DNA of 64,000 nucleotides. It comes from Linepithema humile (taxonomy: Eukaryota; Arthropoda; Insecta; Hymenoptera; Formicidae). A program made the translations under genes and the position numbers. Below, one piece after another: positions 24,421 through 36,917 of this stretch. Location: the NCBI RefSeq assembly GCF_040581485.1, contig NC_090131.1, positions 16,387,501 through 16,451,500 on the forward strand, in the 5' to 3' direction. The notes beneath the pieces are model-generated. The model saw only the letters and a list, made by a program, of their open reading frames with translations, made no database searches and had not been told where the DNA came from. Position 1 is the stretch's first letter; each line of letters starts with the position of its first letter.

Positions 24421-26560
24421 GCCCCGTCACACGGCGCGATCGCGCATCGCATTCGTGCTACGCGTAGTCAATGACGCGCGGTAGATACTTCCCGGGCACT
24501 TCGTGGCTAAACATCCAGGCCGCCCGCGTCGTGAACTGAAGATGTTTGTTTGGCTTTCCCACGAAGAATGCCATGAAGCACTCTCGAAAGAGTGAGGCGA
24601 CCGTGCACGTCGAGTGTCCGCGAGTTTCCGAGACCCGACACTTCGATCGCGCGTCGTCCCCAAGCACGTCGTGTAGACTACAGCTACGTTGTACTAGGCG
24701 CGGAGCGAAGTTGTACCAGTCGTATACCTGGACTTCGGAGAAACGGGCTTTACACGCGCATTATGTGACGTTTTTCCTCACCATATGTTATGCCGTGTTC
24801 ACGGAGTACTCGCTTACGGAAATATAATGGTGAGATAAACCGCTGTACATCCTATCGTCCGCTACGCACGTCAAACAACGATAGCATACATATCTTTATA
24901 CAAGCCTATCCTTCGTATAATAGTATAGATATGATAATTACGTTACTATTTGAATGAAGAAGTATCTTCGCGCTATAAGGAAGTGATTCAATAATCTCCG
25001 TAATGTCGTCACTCACAAAATATTATCAGCAAATTGTGTACCATTAATGCGCTATTTGTTTCTGATCGTGATATTTGTCAACGCGTTATCGCTGCAATAA
25101 AGCAGTTATGCAAAATCAAATGTTTCCTCCGCATCTATCTGTTTCGTGATTACACGATCTATAAAGTGGAGCAGACTGCACGGCCACACGCGTACGATCA
25201 CGTAAGCAGCGTGCGCGCGATTATGAAACACTTTGTTATTTTAATCCTCTGCTCGGTACCGCCTTGTAAAATTAGTGAAGCCCAGAACGACATCGCGAAC
25301 GAGATATCCAGTCGAGAACGAGTAGAAAATTGTGGAAAGAGCCGGGCAATCGAACAGACGTGAGTTCATGAATTTTTCAGGAGCCTCCGCGGGGTCGTCG
25401 TCACTGAAAGTCGATATCTGCGGCAGAAACGCCACTGTTTGGTCTCCGTTTCGATCTCTCTATCCGTCTTAAAGGATGTAAAGCCGTGATAACTGCGCGC
25501 GTAGATTCTCTCCTATGTAAAATAACTCTTCACCCCACATAAACTATATTTAGTATTGGAAGTAACCCAATAACATGTGTAGAACCTGTATAAACTTTCC
25601 CATACATTGCAATCTAAGTGCATAACGAGAAACCGAGAAACATTCAAGAAATATAACGATGAATTCTTGATATTTAATAGCGTCGAATACTTATTCTTTA
25701 ATGAGAAAAGTCGTCAAAAAAAAATGAGATGTGCAAAGTTATTAATTATTCTGATATTTCACAATATTCATCGCAATATTTTCGTATATATTACAACTTT
25801 TAAATTTTTTGCGATTTACGTCTATTTTATTAACACACAAATTTCGTGAGTAAATTAACAGTAAAATGGCAATTGAGCAATGAATTACGTCAGAGCATTT
25901 ATATCTTGTTTTACCTTCCATTCAATCTGCTTTTACGATTTTCCATTTTACGCTGGTAATTTTAGCAATGATAAGATCTAGCGTGCGGAATGAGTCTTAT
26001 CTGAAAAGGTCGCCGCGGTGCATCGAATGAGTCAGCTCTCTTCTTGCGTTTAATAATTCAATGAAATAATCTATGAAAAGACTAAGCACATCTCCCTTCC
26101 GAGCCAGCTGAGATACAGTTCTCGCTAATACAAGCGGAAAGAGCGATAACATCAATCATCTAAATATTTAGTCTTGCGATCACTGACCTGGCCCAACAAG
26201 CCTGCTCATAGACGTGCCATTCGCAATCGCGCGGGATACGTCGAGGACAAGAAATCCTACGCGCGATACAGACGCGACGGCAACTGATGCAACACGCGCA
26301 TACGCCGTCGAGGAAGGACGATAACGCACTAGGGTCGTTATCGCTCTCGTATCGTGTTACGAGACGATTCGCGATACAAACGCGTGTCCGAGTAGCCGTG
26401 CGCTCCTCACCCTTACTCAACGCCTTTACTGCTTCCACCTTGGATGCGGGTTATCCGCTTTGGATAGCCCGTAAACCCTATCTAAATCGTGTTTTTATCC
26501 GTCTATGATAGCGAAATCACGAAAACATTTGTGCGCAGAAATTATTGGAAATATTAAAGA
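24421..26560. other. Mixed non-coding stretch
   Basis: No confident gene. A plus-strand frame at 25223-25363 encodes a 46-residue peptide starting MKHFVILILC, with a signal-peptide-like hydrophobic start, but the initiation context is poor and the opposite strand is equally open (25241-25435). It is mentioned only as a weak candidate. The remainder shows short, overlapping open frames. Confidence 0.45.
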
Positions 26561-26880
26561 ATATACATGCGCTTGGAAATATTATAACTTTATTACACGC
26601 AGCAAAGGCTCGTGAATCATAGAAATTTATATTTACAGTAAAAATTACAGTATTAATTTTTATGTCGCGAAATTTTCACGTGTCTTTTATTTGATAATAT
26701 ATTAAATAAAAAACGTGGAATATAGAATAAATGACAAAATTTTCCAAAATAGAAAAATCATAAATTAAAGAAAACATCATTATCATAATTTATTTGAATA
26801 ATTTTTCGCAGATTTCATTGAAAACACTTTGCAGTATTTTTAGAAGTACTTTATGTACTTGGCCTTATTCTATTAAACAG
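26561..26880. other. AT-rich island
   Basis: About 300 bp of AT-rich DNA without open frames, with repeated TTACAGTA motifs near 26633-26655. No paired ends were found. Confidence 0.5.
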
Positions 26881-29800
26881 AACTTTGCGCAAGCATTCTT
26901 CGCAACTTCCGTAAAGCATACTTTCGACCTGAAAACGTGAGTTGCTCGCTTTCGCGAGGTGAACGCGGTACGTAATGCCGACATTTACATGAACGAATAA
27001 AATTGTCCGAGCGTAAGATCCGAAGCGTATCGCGCGCCGCGACGGCAACACCAGCGGCAAACGGCGAAGACTCAGCTTCTTTCGGCACCATCCCTCCAGA
27101 AGTTACGTGACAGGGCACCGAGTTCGACGCCCGGCCAGGAGGCGAGCTGGTGGAAACGCGGACAAAACAAGACGCGCTGGTCGCACGACAAGTCAGCGGA
27201 ATAAAGTTTTCTCGGTAGCGGCGGTGGTGGTGGCGCCCGAAAACTTGTGAAAACTCCAAGTCTCCCTTGGACCTGGTTCGAAGGGGTTAGCACGGTATGG
27301 GGAGAGGGCGGACGCCGGTGGTGGCAATACTCTAAACTAAAGTCGATGGCCGCCGCTCTCGGGAGTTCTCCGGGTGGGTTGGGCGCGCACGATCAACTCG
27401 CCGAGTTCGATTTGTAAACAGGGCTCTCAATAATGGAAGATTGTTATAACCCGACCGGCACAGTCCCCACCGTGTATTCCGGATAAAGAGAAGTGGAAAG
27501 GGGGTGAGAATAATACGTGAACGAACTTCAACGCCGGACGACACTCGCGAGTGGAGTACTCTTCAACTGCGAAATGTCGTTCGGCGAAAGAGCTATCAGG
27601 TAGCGAGAGTAGCATGCGCGTAAAAATCGTTTCGTAAAAAAAAAAAAAAACACTTTATTATTTTTATATTATAATAATTTGATAATATAAAAATTTGCAA
27701 TAATCGCGCTTCAAAAATATGCAACGACAAGTCGCACTTCTAAAATAGAAAATTTTAAAATCGGTAATGTAATGTAATTTTAACCCGATCGCAGCCACTT
27801 GCCCTTTCAATCGTAAAATAGATGTTGCTTTGAAAAAAAGGAGAAAAATATCAAACTCGCTCGAACGTCTCTAGGCGAGAGTAAAGCGATGATGGTTTTA
27901 CAGCGTTCAACGTCATCGAATTAACCGCTAATCTCGACTCGCCCGGCCTCTCTATTTCATCTTCAGCGTACCTGTCATCGGCCGTGACGCTCCATTACGT
28001 AGCCACGGTAGAAAAGTTAATTGCCGTCGGGGCAGCCCCCACACCGAGACACTCATTAGGTAGCTCCAGAGACCCAGTGACGTCAGGCCTAGTAACGAGG
28101 ATATGAGGGCCGACGACTCTCGTGTCGTTTACCCTTATGACCGCACGCATGGCGGTGGTCGATTCATTCGGACGATCCACAGTTTCCCGTTTCATTCATT
28201 TGCTACTTGGCCGTTCATTATGATTTACACGGTCATTAACGATACCAGCCGAATAAAGGGGGACAGGATAGGGAAAAAAGAGATTTACGCCATTTCGGAA
28301 GACATAGCTGCCCCGAGGATTATACTGCCCGCTTCATGGGTACGCAATCCATCGAGAAACAGACGAACTCTTTTACGAGCACTTTAGTTCGTTACTGCGA
28401 CGAAATAGAATTCAAACTCATCACGGATCGCCTGGCCGCTTAATCGTGGCTGGTTAGCGAAACAACCGGAAGAATTTATTGGCACACGCATAAATCATCC
28501 ATGCAAACGTCAGATTTTACAGCGCCAAGATTATTTCGTCGCGAGCACGAAGTACGTAGTACTCAACTATCACGCGCAAATGGAATATAAAAAGAACGAT
28601 GAAAGCACTTAACTCGGACGTATTTAATTTAGCGATGATATTTTTACACGGATCGAAATTATTGAAAATAATGACGCAACTAGCAATACGGAATTCTAAA
28701 TATCATCGAGAATTCTCGATTTCTTACGCATTCTCGCGCTCTCGTTCGCCTAACGGATCACTACACTCAAGAAACGGGCTGATTGACTTTTTAATTGGTG
28801 CCCCGCGCCCGGCAATTACGATCGTCGACCCTCTTATCCCTAGCACTCGTGCTCCGCGCGAGCGATCGCGAGCAGGCGTCGTGCCAGTTCGGCATAATAC
28901 GCAAACTGGAAATCGCCGTACATGCGCGTCCTCGCCGCCCGACATCATTTACCGTGATCCGTGACGGACGACGCCCAACCACCTCGCTTTCATTCCGTCT
29001 TGTCACTAACTATGTTGGTTTTAGCCGGCGAGAGATGAGCTCAGCCTGATACGGCAGCGCCGGAGCAGGTGGACGGGGACAAAGCGACGTAAAAAGCCAA
29101 GAAAAAAGCCCGGGCATGCCGTACGGTTGACAACGCGAGATGTATGACAAGTTGTAAAACCGATCGGCGGCGTTGGCGCACAAAAGACCCGGGGGCCTTG
29201 AAACATCCGCGGTATCACTGATATTCATCGCTCGTAATAATTTCGCCAAAAATATAAAAAAAAAATATCTATTTCTCCTGAATAAAATTTAATCAAGGTT
29301 TTTCCCGTGATATTTTAATTCTACGTATTAAATGTGTCTTGGCAACCAAGTAACAAATTTAATTTCAGCTAAAAGGCGCATCTAAAATTAAATGTATAAG
29401 ATTTTTGTTATCTATCTCCGCTCGATACTCAATTCGCCAAAGCCCTTTAATTATCAATGTAAAATAACTTCATAATTAGACCTTCCACGTAATATGGGCT
29501 CGATGTAGTATCAAGATATCGTAAGCATCCCTACTTATCCCTCACGTGCGAGCGATTAAGTTCCCGGGATCCCCGTACGTGCCTGCGCATCCACGCAGCG
29601 CGAAACGAAAGAGTTGATTTATTAGTGCGACGAAATGATCCTCATTACGCCGCGCTCGTCTTCTCGACCGACCGGATTCCTGATTCGAACACCCGCCGTC
29701 CGTCTCGCGGCCCTCGAATCGTTTTTAACATTGGTATCACTGCGTGCTCCTGATCACATTAAAATTATCGTGTAAGCGACGATTTCGTATAATTGCCATA

Positions 29801-31560
29801 TACGTTATAAACTTTCCAAAGCTTATTAGATACGACGGTGCGATAAGCGCGCGTGTAAACAGTTTCTCACGCCGTGACGAATTGCCGTGAATATTTAATT
29901 AAAAATTTAGGACGAACGCTACGGTAAATTAAGCTACATTTTGACACAATGCTCTCATTTCATGTATTTCTCATGCGTTATAGTAGAAATCCTTAATGAC
30001 TGAATCTTTTCTTACGGTTAATCATATTGCAATAAAAGATCCTTTTAATTTTTGCGGCGGTCACCGCAACACGCGTGACAATCAATTACGAGCGTTGAGT
30101 GTTGTTCTGTCACGTATCGAGGAACAATGAGCGTGAATTTTCGGTCGCGCGGGAACGCGTAGGCAGATTGACGCGAACGAGCTCCGTTATTTCGCGAGGG
30201 TGGAAACCGAATATTCATGCGGCCTCTTTCGCACACGAGCCGCGCGTGTGTTTACGTGAATGGATACGCGCGTGGCGGTCCATACGCTTCTTTCGCGGCT
30301 GAATCTTGGATGTTTCCCAGAGAGGCGACATTAAAAGTGCAATAACCTGGTCTCGATGTGCCCCGCGCTCGTTCGGTTAACGACCGTCAACGATGGTTGG
30401 ATCGAAAATCTTGGTACGAATCGAGATAGGTAATAAAAAAGGCGCGCAGACGTATGTCGTATGAAAAGACGATTCTGCCGTCGTAATTATTGCCATTGAG
30501 AAACCTCAATGAACGCGTCGCGAAGGATGTCGACTTTTGCCCGCCGCGGTGTGTACGGACCGTCGAGTCGATTCGGTCGCGACCATCGATCATCCTTACG
30601 ACTTTATGGATTTCGGTCCACGCGATTTACTTCCTTCTTCGATAATAGTGGACTTTATACTTTGTCACCGGGTGCAAATTCAATCGCGGTTGAATGCCCC
30701 GAATAAATACGTTATGAGCGACCGCGATCGATTTACCAAGTCGTTCGGAAAGTGGAAGACGGTAAAATAAAAAGCAGGTTCATGGAAGGAAATATTCAAA
30801 AAGGGCGAGAGAGATTATTCATGATATTCGTGTACGTATTTAGCTTATCGATCCTCCGATGCACTTTGGACAAATATATCACTGAATGGGGAATAATAAA
30901 GCTATGTATATCTCTTGCGAAAACGAGGCCGCGGTGTCCTTTTAATTATTACGCAGCTCTTAATTAAACATTGCCCACGTATTCGAGAGAGTAATCATTT
31001 AACGCTGATTTAATCATTCTAATATTGATCTTTTCTTCTTGATTTTAAACGTTATACATTTCACGGAAAAGTTCACAAAGCGCAACTGATATCGCGAGTA
31101 CACGAAATTGGAGCATCTTTAAATGTGTGTGAAATATACTCAGGTAGCCTACCGCCCAAGTTGCGCACGAGGGAGAAACGGGAGCGTTCTCGCTCCCACG
31201 AGCAGAACTCCGTCCCTCTTTCCGCGAGAACCGTGCTCTTGCTCGGGGCGAACACGCAATTCTGAAGGATTAGACGTCACCTTACACCCGTTCGGCTTAT
31301 GTCCCGTAACGTACACCGGATGTAGAAATGTCCTGAGCCAGCGCATTGCTTTACCCGCCACTACCTGGTAGCAATAGTAGCGCTCAGCCGCCCTCGCCTC
31401 CGCCGCCGCTTGCCATGGCTGGAGCACACTCGATTTTCGCCTCGAGGTTAAAACTCAATCCGACCGATGAGGGCCTGACGCCGACTGTCACGCACAAAGC
31501 ACGAACAAATTAACTGCTACGCACGATCGTTTATACCGTCTTGGACACGGTTCCTGGAAG
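26881..31560. other. CpG-rich non-coding stretch with AT-rich islands
   Basis: AT-rich islands lie at about 27636-27830 (starting with a 14-base poly(A)), 29230-29500 and 30960-31080. The CpG-rich remainder has many short overlapping open frames on both strands, none with recognisable domains. At 30393 an ATG in good context (CAACGATGG) leads 37 nt to a donor-like GATAG|GTAATA, but the frame is only 23 codons. No gene is called. Confidence 0.45.
27636..27649. repeat. Poly(A) run, 14 bases
   Basis: Fourteen consecutive A residues at the start of an AT-rich island. Confidence 0.9.
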
Positions 31561-33910
31561 TGCAGTGCATTTTTGCAATCTTCGCACAAAGTAAATGCAT
31601 TAGTAAACCACAATAAAAATTTTTCAGTAATTTTCTACGTTTAAGTGGAACATACAAAATTTTGGTCATTTTTGTTATTTAATATTTATTATTTAAAATT
31701 AATAGAAAATTATAAAATAGATGAAAAATTATCCATGAGTAATCATTTACAAGTGCAATTTGTAGAAGAATTGAAATTCTTTTAAATATATTTATCGTTT
31801 ATTAAAAAGAGCCAGTTGGCAATTATTCGCGCCAATGTTTCAATCGTTAACACCTGCAAAGATTGCGATAAACGTCCGCGACATAAATGCGGCGAAAATA
31901 ATTCCATGCGGTCTTAGTGTTCATTGTATAACAATGTGGCTTCACACTGCCATTGACACTCCGCGAATGCAATTTCTCTTAAATATCGATTTCGATGCGA
32001 GCCGTAACACGTGTTATCGCAGATTGTACGCGGCAGGCTTACGTACACGTACGATTCTCTCTGCCAGACTCCCAAGCAATTCCCTCGTGCGAACCGAGAG
32101 AGTGAGTACCTACGTGTGTACAGGGAGAGTAAGTACCGGACTTATGTACGCACACGGTACACGCGGCGTTAGATTACTTTCATGCCGTGTTTGTCGTGCG
32201 GTCGGACCTGCCAGTTCGCGATTGCGGGTGATTTCCACGACGTTAAGCCGTTGTTCGGACCTTTACGTCGTTCAAACGACAGCAAGATTTAACTCTTGTA
32301 TTAAAAAAAAACCAATCGAAGTAAACTACAGCATTCTGATGTTTTGCAAAAAATAATAAATTTAAACTGTTTGGATTTTTAACGGGAAAAAGTTGTTTTA
32401 GTAGCAATAAAAAGCGAAGAAATTTTAGATAAAATTACGAAATGCATACAAATTGTTAAGAAAATTTTAAGAAAATAATGACACTTCGTAGGAGCAGAGC
32501 GACGGCATCAATGGTGCCATTATTAAGTGGAAGCCCAACTATCTCTACACGTTTATTGCTTCGGAGTAGATAAACGATTCAAAAGCACTGAACAGTGTAC
32601 CTGCCGCAGTCGGAGGGCAGTTCTGCTTGTCAGCGAATGCCTTCACTTAACACGTTATCGTACCTAATAATTGACCAAATTATCGATAAGAGGCTGTTAG
32701 GAAAATCACACTCACACTCTCAACCGTTAAGCTAGTCTGCTTGGAAACATCAGAATGTTCGTCCCTCACTCAGGCATGTTGATATCGATGATTTGTTTGT
32801 TAAATGTAAAAAAGTTAAAGTAGTTTCATAATCAAGATACAATTAAAATAGTTATAAAAAATAACAAAAAATGTTAATAATTAATGCAAAAAAAAACCTA
32901 AAAAATTCGAAATAAACATGTATATTTGTTTTGCTTCAATGATATTTTTGCTCGCAAGATATCTGATCTCAATTAACAAGATCACTGATTATCCAGACAA
33001 GTATCTTGCTTTTACTAGAATATCAATAAAAATATATCAAAACAATCGCGAGGCCTGCTCGCCTTTCGTTTGTTATTCATTTCTGCGATAATCAAAAGCA
33101 CATAAAAGTTCAGTTCTATATAAAGAATCGGGCTCAAAGCCCGCTTACTTCTACGAGTTCGATTTTAGTATCAAACAAGTAGAAAGCTCAAGGATTTTAT
33201 GTTCAGAGAGATATATATCCATTTGTCCGATGAAACCCTGTCGCAATAGTATTCGATATCAAACTGTGACAGAAGACAGATAATATCATTACCGCGACCT
33301 TGTTTTCCCTGATTGGATTGTAGCCGCATCTATATCTATATGAATACTATTCGTACTACACTATACAATCGACACCAATAGCAAATGCAAGAATATCTTG
33401 CCAGTTTTATATTCCACCAGTTGCTCTTCATTCCGCATTAATATAATAACTCAGTAAAATACAATTTTAAATAAATCAAAATATTTTCTCCGTAAATATA
33501 CATTTAGAGATATTTCGCTATTTTAAATATTCTCCCCAGACACTTTGTTAAACGTATTATAAGCGGTAATTTTCACAGAAATCGTCTAAAATGATTAGGG
33601 ATAATTTGCATAACTTGCACAAAATTACACGAAAGTGACATTCACTGTAAGAAATAATACATGTTACAATACCTACAATTTACGTCTACGTAAAAAAAGA
33701 AAAAAAATATATTTACATATGCGCTGTTGCAATTTCATGTGTGTACCGCAGCTCGCGAGTGTGCTTGAAAAGTGCTTTTACCAGGAAAAACGGTGCAACC
33801 GGGCCTGAAATGCCTGCGTCACGCATTTCTTTAATGAGACCTAAGCATATGGACCAAAGTGCATTATGTGCAGCCACCGGCCGCTAAAATCTTTCTTGTG
33901 TTCACTTATT
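31561..33910. other. AT-rich non-coding stretch
   Basis: Mostly AT-rich, interrupted at 31830-32290 by more CpG-rich DNA with an open frame of 173 codons (31835-32356, +) that has no recognisable family and is rich in Arg, Cys and Thr. A short direct repeat lies at 32098-32110 and 32125-32137, and a 6-bp stem hairpin at 33129-33143. No gene called. Confidence 0.5.
32098..32137. repeat. Direct repeat of a 13-mer, 27 bp apart
   Basis: GAGAGTGAGTACC (32098-32110) and GAGAGTAAGTACC (32125-32137) differ at one position. Both contain a splice-donor-like GTRAGT, which may be coincidental. Confidence 0.7.
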
Positions 33911-36660
33911 ATTCATGTTAGCACACGTGTCGTCGGAGATTTACAATGTTTGCGCGTCGCGGCGTAGGTCGAGCTTCGTTACCTGGCGTCGTGCTCCGTT
34001 CGATAGGCACCGATCGACCGCAGCGCGAGGAAAAATTCGCAAGAATTTCTCGTAAGAGATAAATGCTAATTTTCGAGCGGCAATAAAGCGCCACCGTTAT
34101 GTTCTCTGGTTCGCATAAACGGCATAAAATGTCTAATTTTAGCGGTGCGTCACTAATGTGCAATATTTAGGGTCGTGGCTGCGGGATAATCGAAGGGAAA
34201 GTCCAATTATCCTGGCTAAGCGCCTGTTGTCAATCTGCTCGAAACTCGTCGCATTCGTGCGACGTGGACGCGCGAAAGTCGCGTTCGCCCATTATTGGGA
34301 AATACGATAAAATCCAATGAGTCGTGAAAGGTCCCAGAGCCACGCGGCTTATGACCGTGCGAATTATTGCCGCTCGAAAATGCAACGAACGCTGTCACTC
34401 ATGTTAGAGCAGGGCGGTAATTCCGTGCAATTCAAAGCGAATACCATACAGCGTAAAATGAACGACCCGTGTTTATGCGTTACGCCGCCCTGCACGCGCG
34501 CGTTCCTTTTGCCGAAGTAAACGAAGTATCGAAAATGCGCCGGTGATTATAGGGATCGCAACCGCGGCAGAATAAATCGGAATGCAGATAATGGTCTCGC
34601 GCGAAATCTACCATATAATCTCGCGGGACAAAGAAAAACGCTTACGGCGCGCGATCGAAAGTCGTCAATTTGTCATTGATAGCGAAAGGCATTAATCGCT
34701 TTTCAACGACTGATCGAACGCGAAGCGTAACGGCTCGCGAGAAGGATAGAGAAGGGGCGAAGAGGACAAGAGAGACTTGCGTAAAGTCGAAAAAAAGGAG
34801 AGTATAGAAGCATCAGACCGAATGTCGTTGCTTAATCGCGAGGGGGCTCATCCAAAAAGCATTTTAATTACGCGCTTTTCTTATCTAAAATATGCCACGT
34901 TATCGCAGCCGCATCGTCTGATTCTCTCGCTGACAACTCGCCACCTCGCGATAACCAAAGTGGTGGAATTCCATGATCGAGTGTTTACTCAATCATAAGC
35001 GAATGATCTCGTACATATGGCCTGCCGGTTTCCTATATCGATCGAGTACAGGACGATCCATCGCGACAGTGTGTCGCCAACAAAATCGAAACCTACAGAT
35101 CTCCGATAAATCAGAGTGTCCCACTTGATGATTCGAAAGTCCAGTCGATATTTTTTAGCTCGTGCGGGATGCTCAGATTAGCATCTTGAAAATTCTCATT
35201 ACTTAAGATCGAGGATTAAATCGCGGCGAAATTTTCCCGTACAAAAGATATTAGCCGAGTGTTATGTAAATAAGGTTTTTTATCTAATTAGTATATTAAT
35301 TTGTATTTAAATTAATATCCGCGGATCTTTGCAAAGGCAATCAGCTAGAAAATTATTTACAATAAAATATGTAGTACGTCGTTAAAATATTAACGTAATA
35401 AAATTCACTGCACGTGTAGAGCAAAATTAAAATTTGCAGAAAAAATTAAAAAATGCTAAAAATAAAAAGGAATAGAATAGAACTGGATGTGCGCATAGCT
35501 GCAAACGGGTCGCCGTGAAATCACGCGTGAATTCCCCTATCTAGCGCGAGCAGCCGTTGGCTTAAAAGGGTATAGCTTTTCGTTAACCGACTGCAAATCG
35601 TGTCAAGGCCCCTTCGCTCACGCTCATCTGCAGGGGTTACTGGTCCGACGTGACAAAGGGTTGTCGCGCGCATCGCGGTTGAGTACCGCTGCTCGGGACC
35701 GTTATGCACCAGCAGCAGCACTGCAAATAAATTAAAAGTGATACCTCAAGCTGAAAACTTTCCTTTCTTCGAACGTTTCATAAATTAAAATACAATCTCG
35801 TTCGAAGGTATCGAAAGCGATTATGATGCAAATCACCGTCGGAAGAATGGCCGCGCTCGCGTATGCATATAGGGAAGAAGGGCCCTGGAGGAGGAATCAG
35901 TATTCTCCCTTAAACTATCCCAGTAGCACACACTGCGCTCGCAATGGATACCGTTATACAAGCGCCGTCACATCCACAAAGTACGACTTGTCTCTTGCCG
36001 TATTTGATCATAACTGCATTTTAAAATCGACAAGCGCTTTTTTTCCAGGCCAAAGCCCACTTGTCGTTTTACTGCCCGCTGTCGCTTCCACGAAAAAGTT
36101 TGCGTCTCAATGGACGCAACCTTTTTTTTTTTTTTCCTTGGGCGAAGCCTACTTTACTCGTCGACAAACAATTTCAAGCGAGATCGTGTTACGCCCGCGC
36201 GTCTAACTGCATCTTAATATCGGCGCGCTTTTGGCCGAATGAAATTTACTCGTGGCATTCCTGCTGTATAGCACTGCTATTATCACAAAAGAGTCCAATC
36301 TACGGACGATTCAATCGACTAAACTCGCGGCGTATCGGCACGTTTAATCTAAATGAAATCTTAAAACCGATTCGTGGTTACTGCAGCGACGCGCTCGGTC
36401 AAGGAACAATTTCAGCTCGCGTGCATATTGGAAAACGATAAGCTACGAGCTGTGAGCCGTGAAGAGCGGAGCGGCTTATTTATTAAAGAAAATTTAACGA
36501 GAAATTTAATAGTACATAATTTCTGTTAATAGACAAAATCATTTTGTAAAATCTAAGCATAATTTTACTATCATTTTCGTACTATTGCGTCAGCTTTCTC
36601 GAAATTATCGAGCCGCACATGTTTGTTTCATATCCAATTTTGTTTAATAAACGAGCTTAT
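33911..36660. other. Mixed non-coding stretch
   Basis: AT-rich around 35230-35480 and 36480-36650, otherwise mixed. A hairpin followed by a 14-base T run lies at 36100-36135. Open frames of 126-127 codons on the plus strand (35823-36206 and 36061-36441) overlap each other in two frames and have no recognisable domain. Confidence 0.5.
36100..36135 (+). other. Hairpin followed by poly(T), terminator-like
   Basis: TTGCGTC (36100-36106) pairs perfectly with GACGCAA (36113-36119) around a 6-nt loop, then CC and 14 consecutive T (36122-36135). The shape is that of an intrinsic terminator, and a T run alone can stop RNA polymerase III. In this eukaryotic setting, with no small RNA gene recognised upstream, it is probably coincidence. 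Confidence 0.2.
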
Positions 36661-36674
36661 CGCTCTCGGCTTAC

Positions 36675-36848
36675 GTCTCGTCGTTTATCCGTCGCCAAAG
36701 TGCAGACGAACTTTTGCGCGCCAAGTCCGTAGCGAAACGCGCCGGCGTGTCGTGATCCAGGCGTGTGGGAACTTACATTTGGTTCCGCGTTAGACGACGT
36801 GGATTGACGAGATCGTGAAGGAACCGCGTGATCCGAAGCGGACGTCAT
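36675..36848 (-). CDS. Candidate first coding exon, unknown product
   Basis: On the minus strand an ATG at 36848 (G at -3) opens 58 codons that end exactly at a donor-like GAGAC|GTAAGC (36675/36674) in phase 0. The peptide starts MTSASDHAVPSRSRQST and is Ser/Thr/Pro-rich, as disordered N-termini of regulatory proteins often are. Unspliced, it would run only five more codons. The CpG-dense domain lies directly upstream. No domain is recognised and no following exon was found, so the 36 kb to its left would have to be intron. A chance open frame remains the main alternative. Confidence 0.18.
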
Positions 36849-36903
36849 CCCAGTATTCGTGTACGAGTACCTTTGTCAGCTCGGAGCCAGGATCATTCAC
36901 CGC

Positions 36904-36917
36904 CGTCGTCGTCGTCG
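36904..36917. repeat. (CGT)4 trinucleotide repeat
   Basis: Four perfect CGT units plus CG, followed about 35 nt later by an ACA/CAA-rich stretch (36950-36974). Confidence 0.85.

Noticed and set aside
29681..29700. TGATTCGAACACCC, resembling a reverse-strand tRNA T-arm
   Set aside because: No acceptor stem, anticodon arm or D-arm can be placed around it.
31835..32356. Longest plus-strand frame (173 codons)
   Set aside because: Rich in Arg, Cys and Thr, no recognisable domain, poor start context, and it ends in an AT-rich Lys run. It behaves like a chance frame.
33129..33143. CGGGCT/AGCCCG hairpin with a 3-nt loop
   Set aside because: A single 6-bp stem is expected by chance, and no T run or gene end is next to it.
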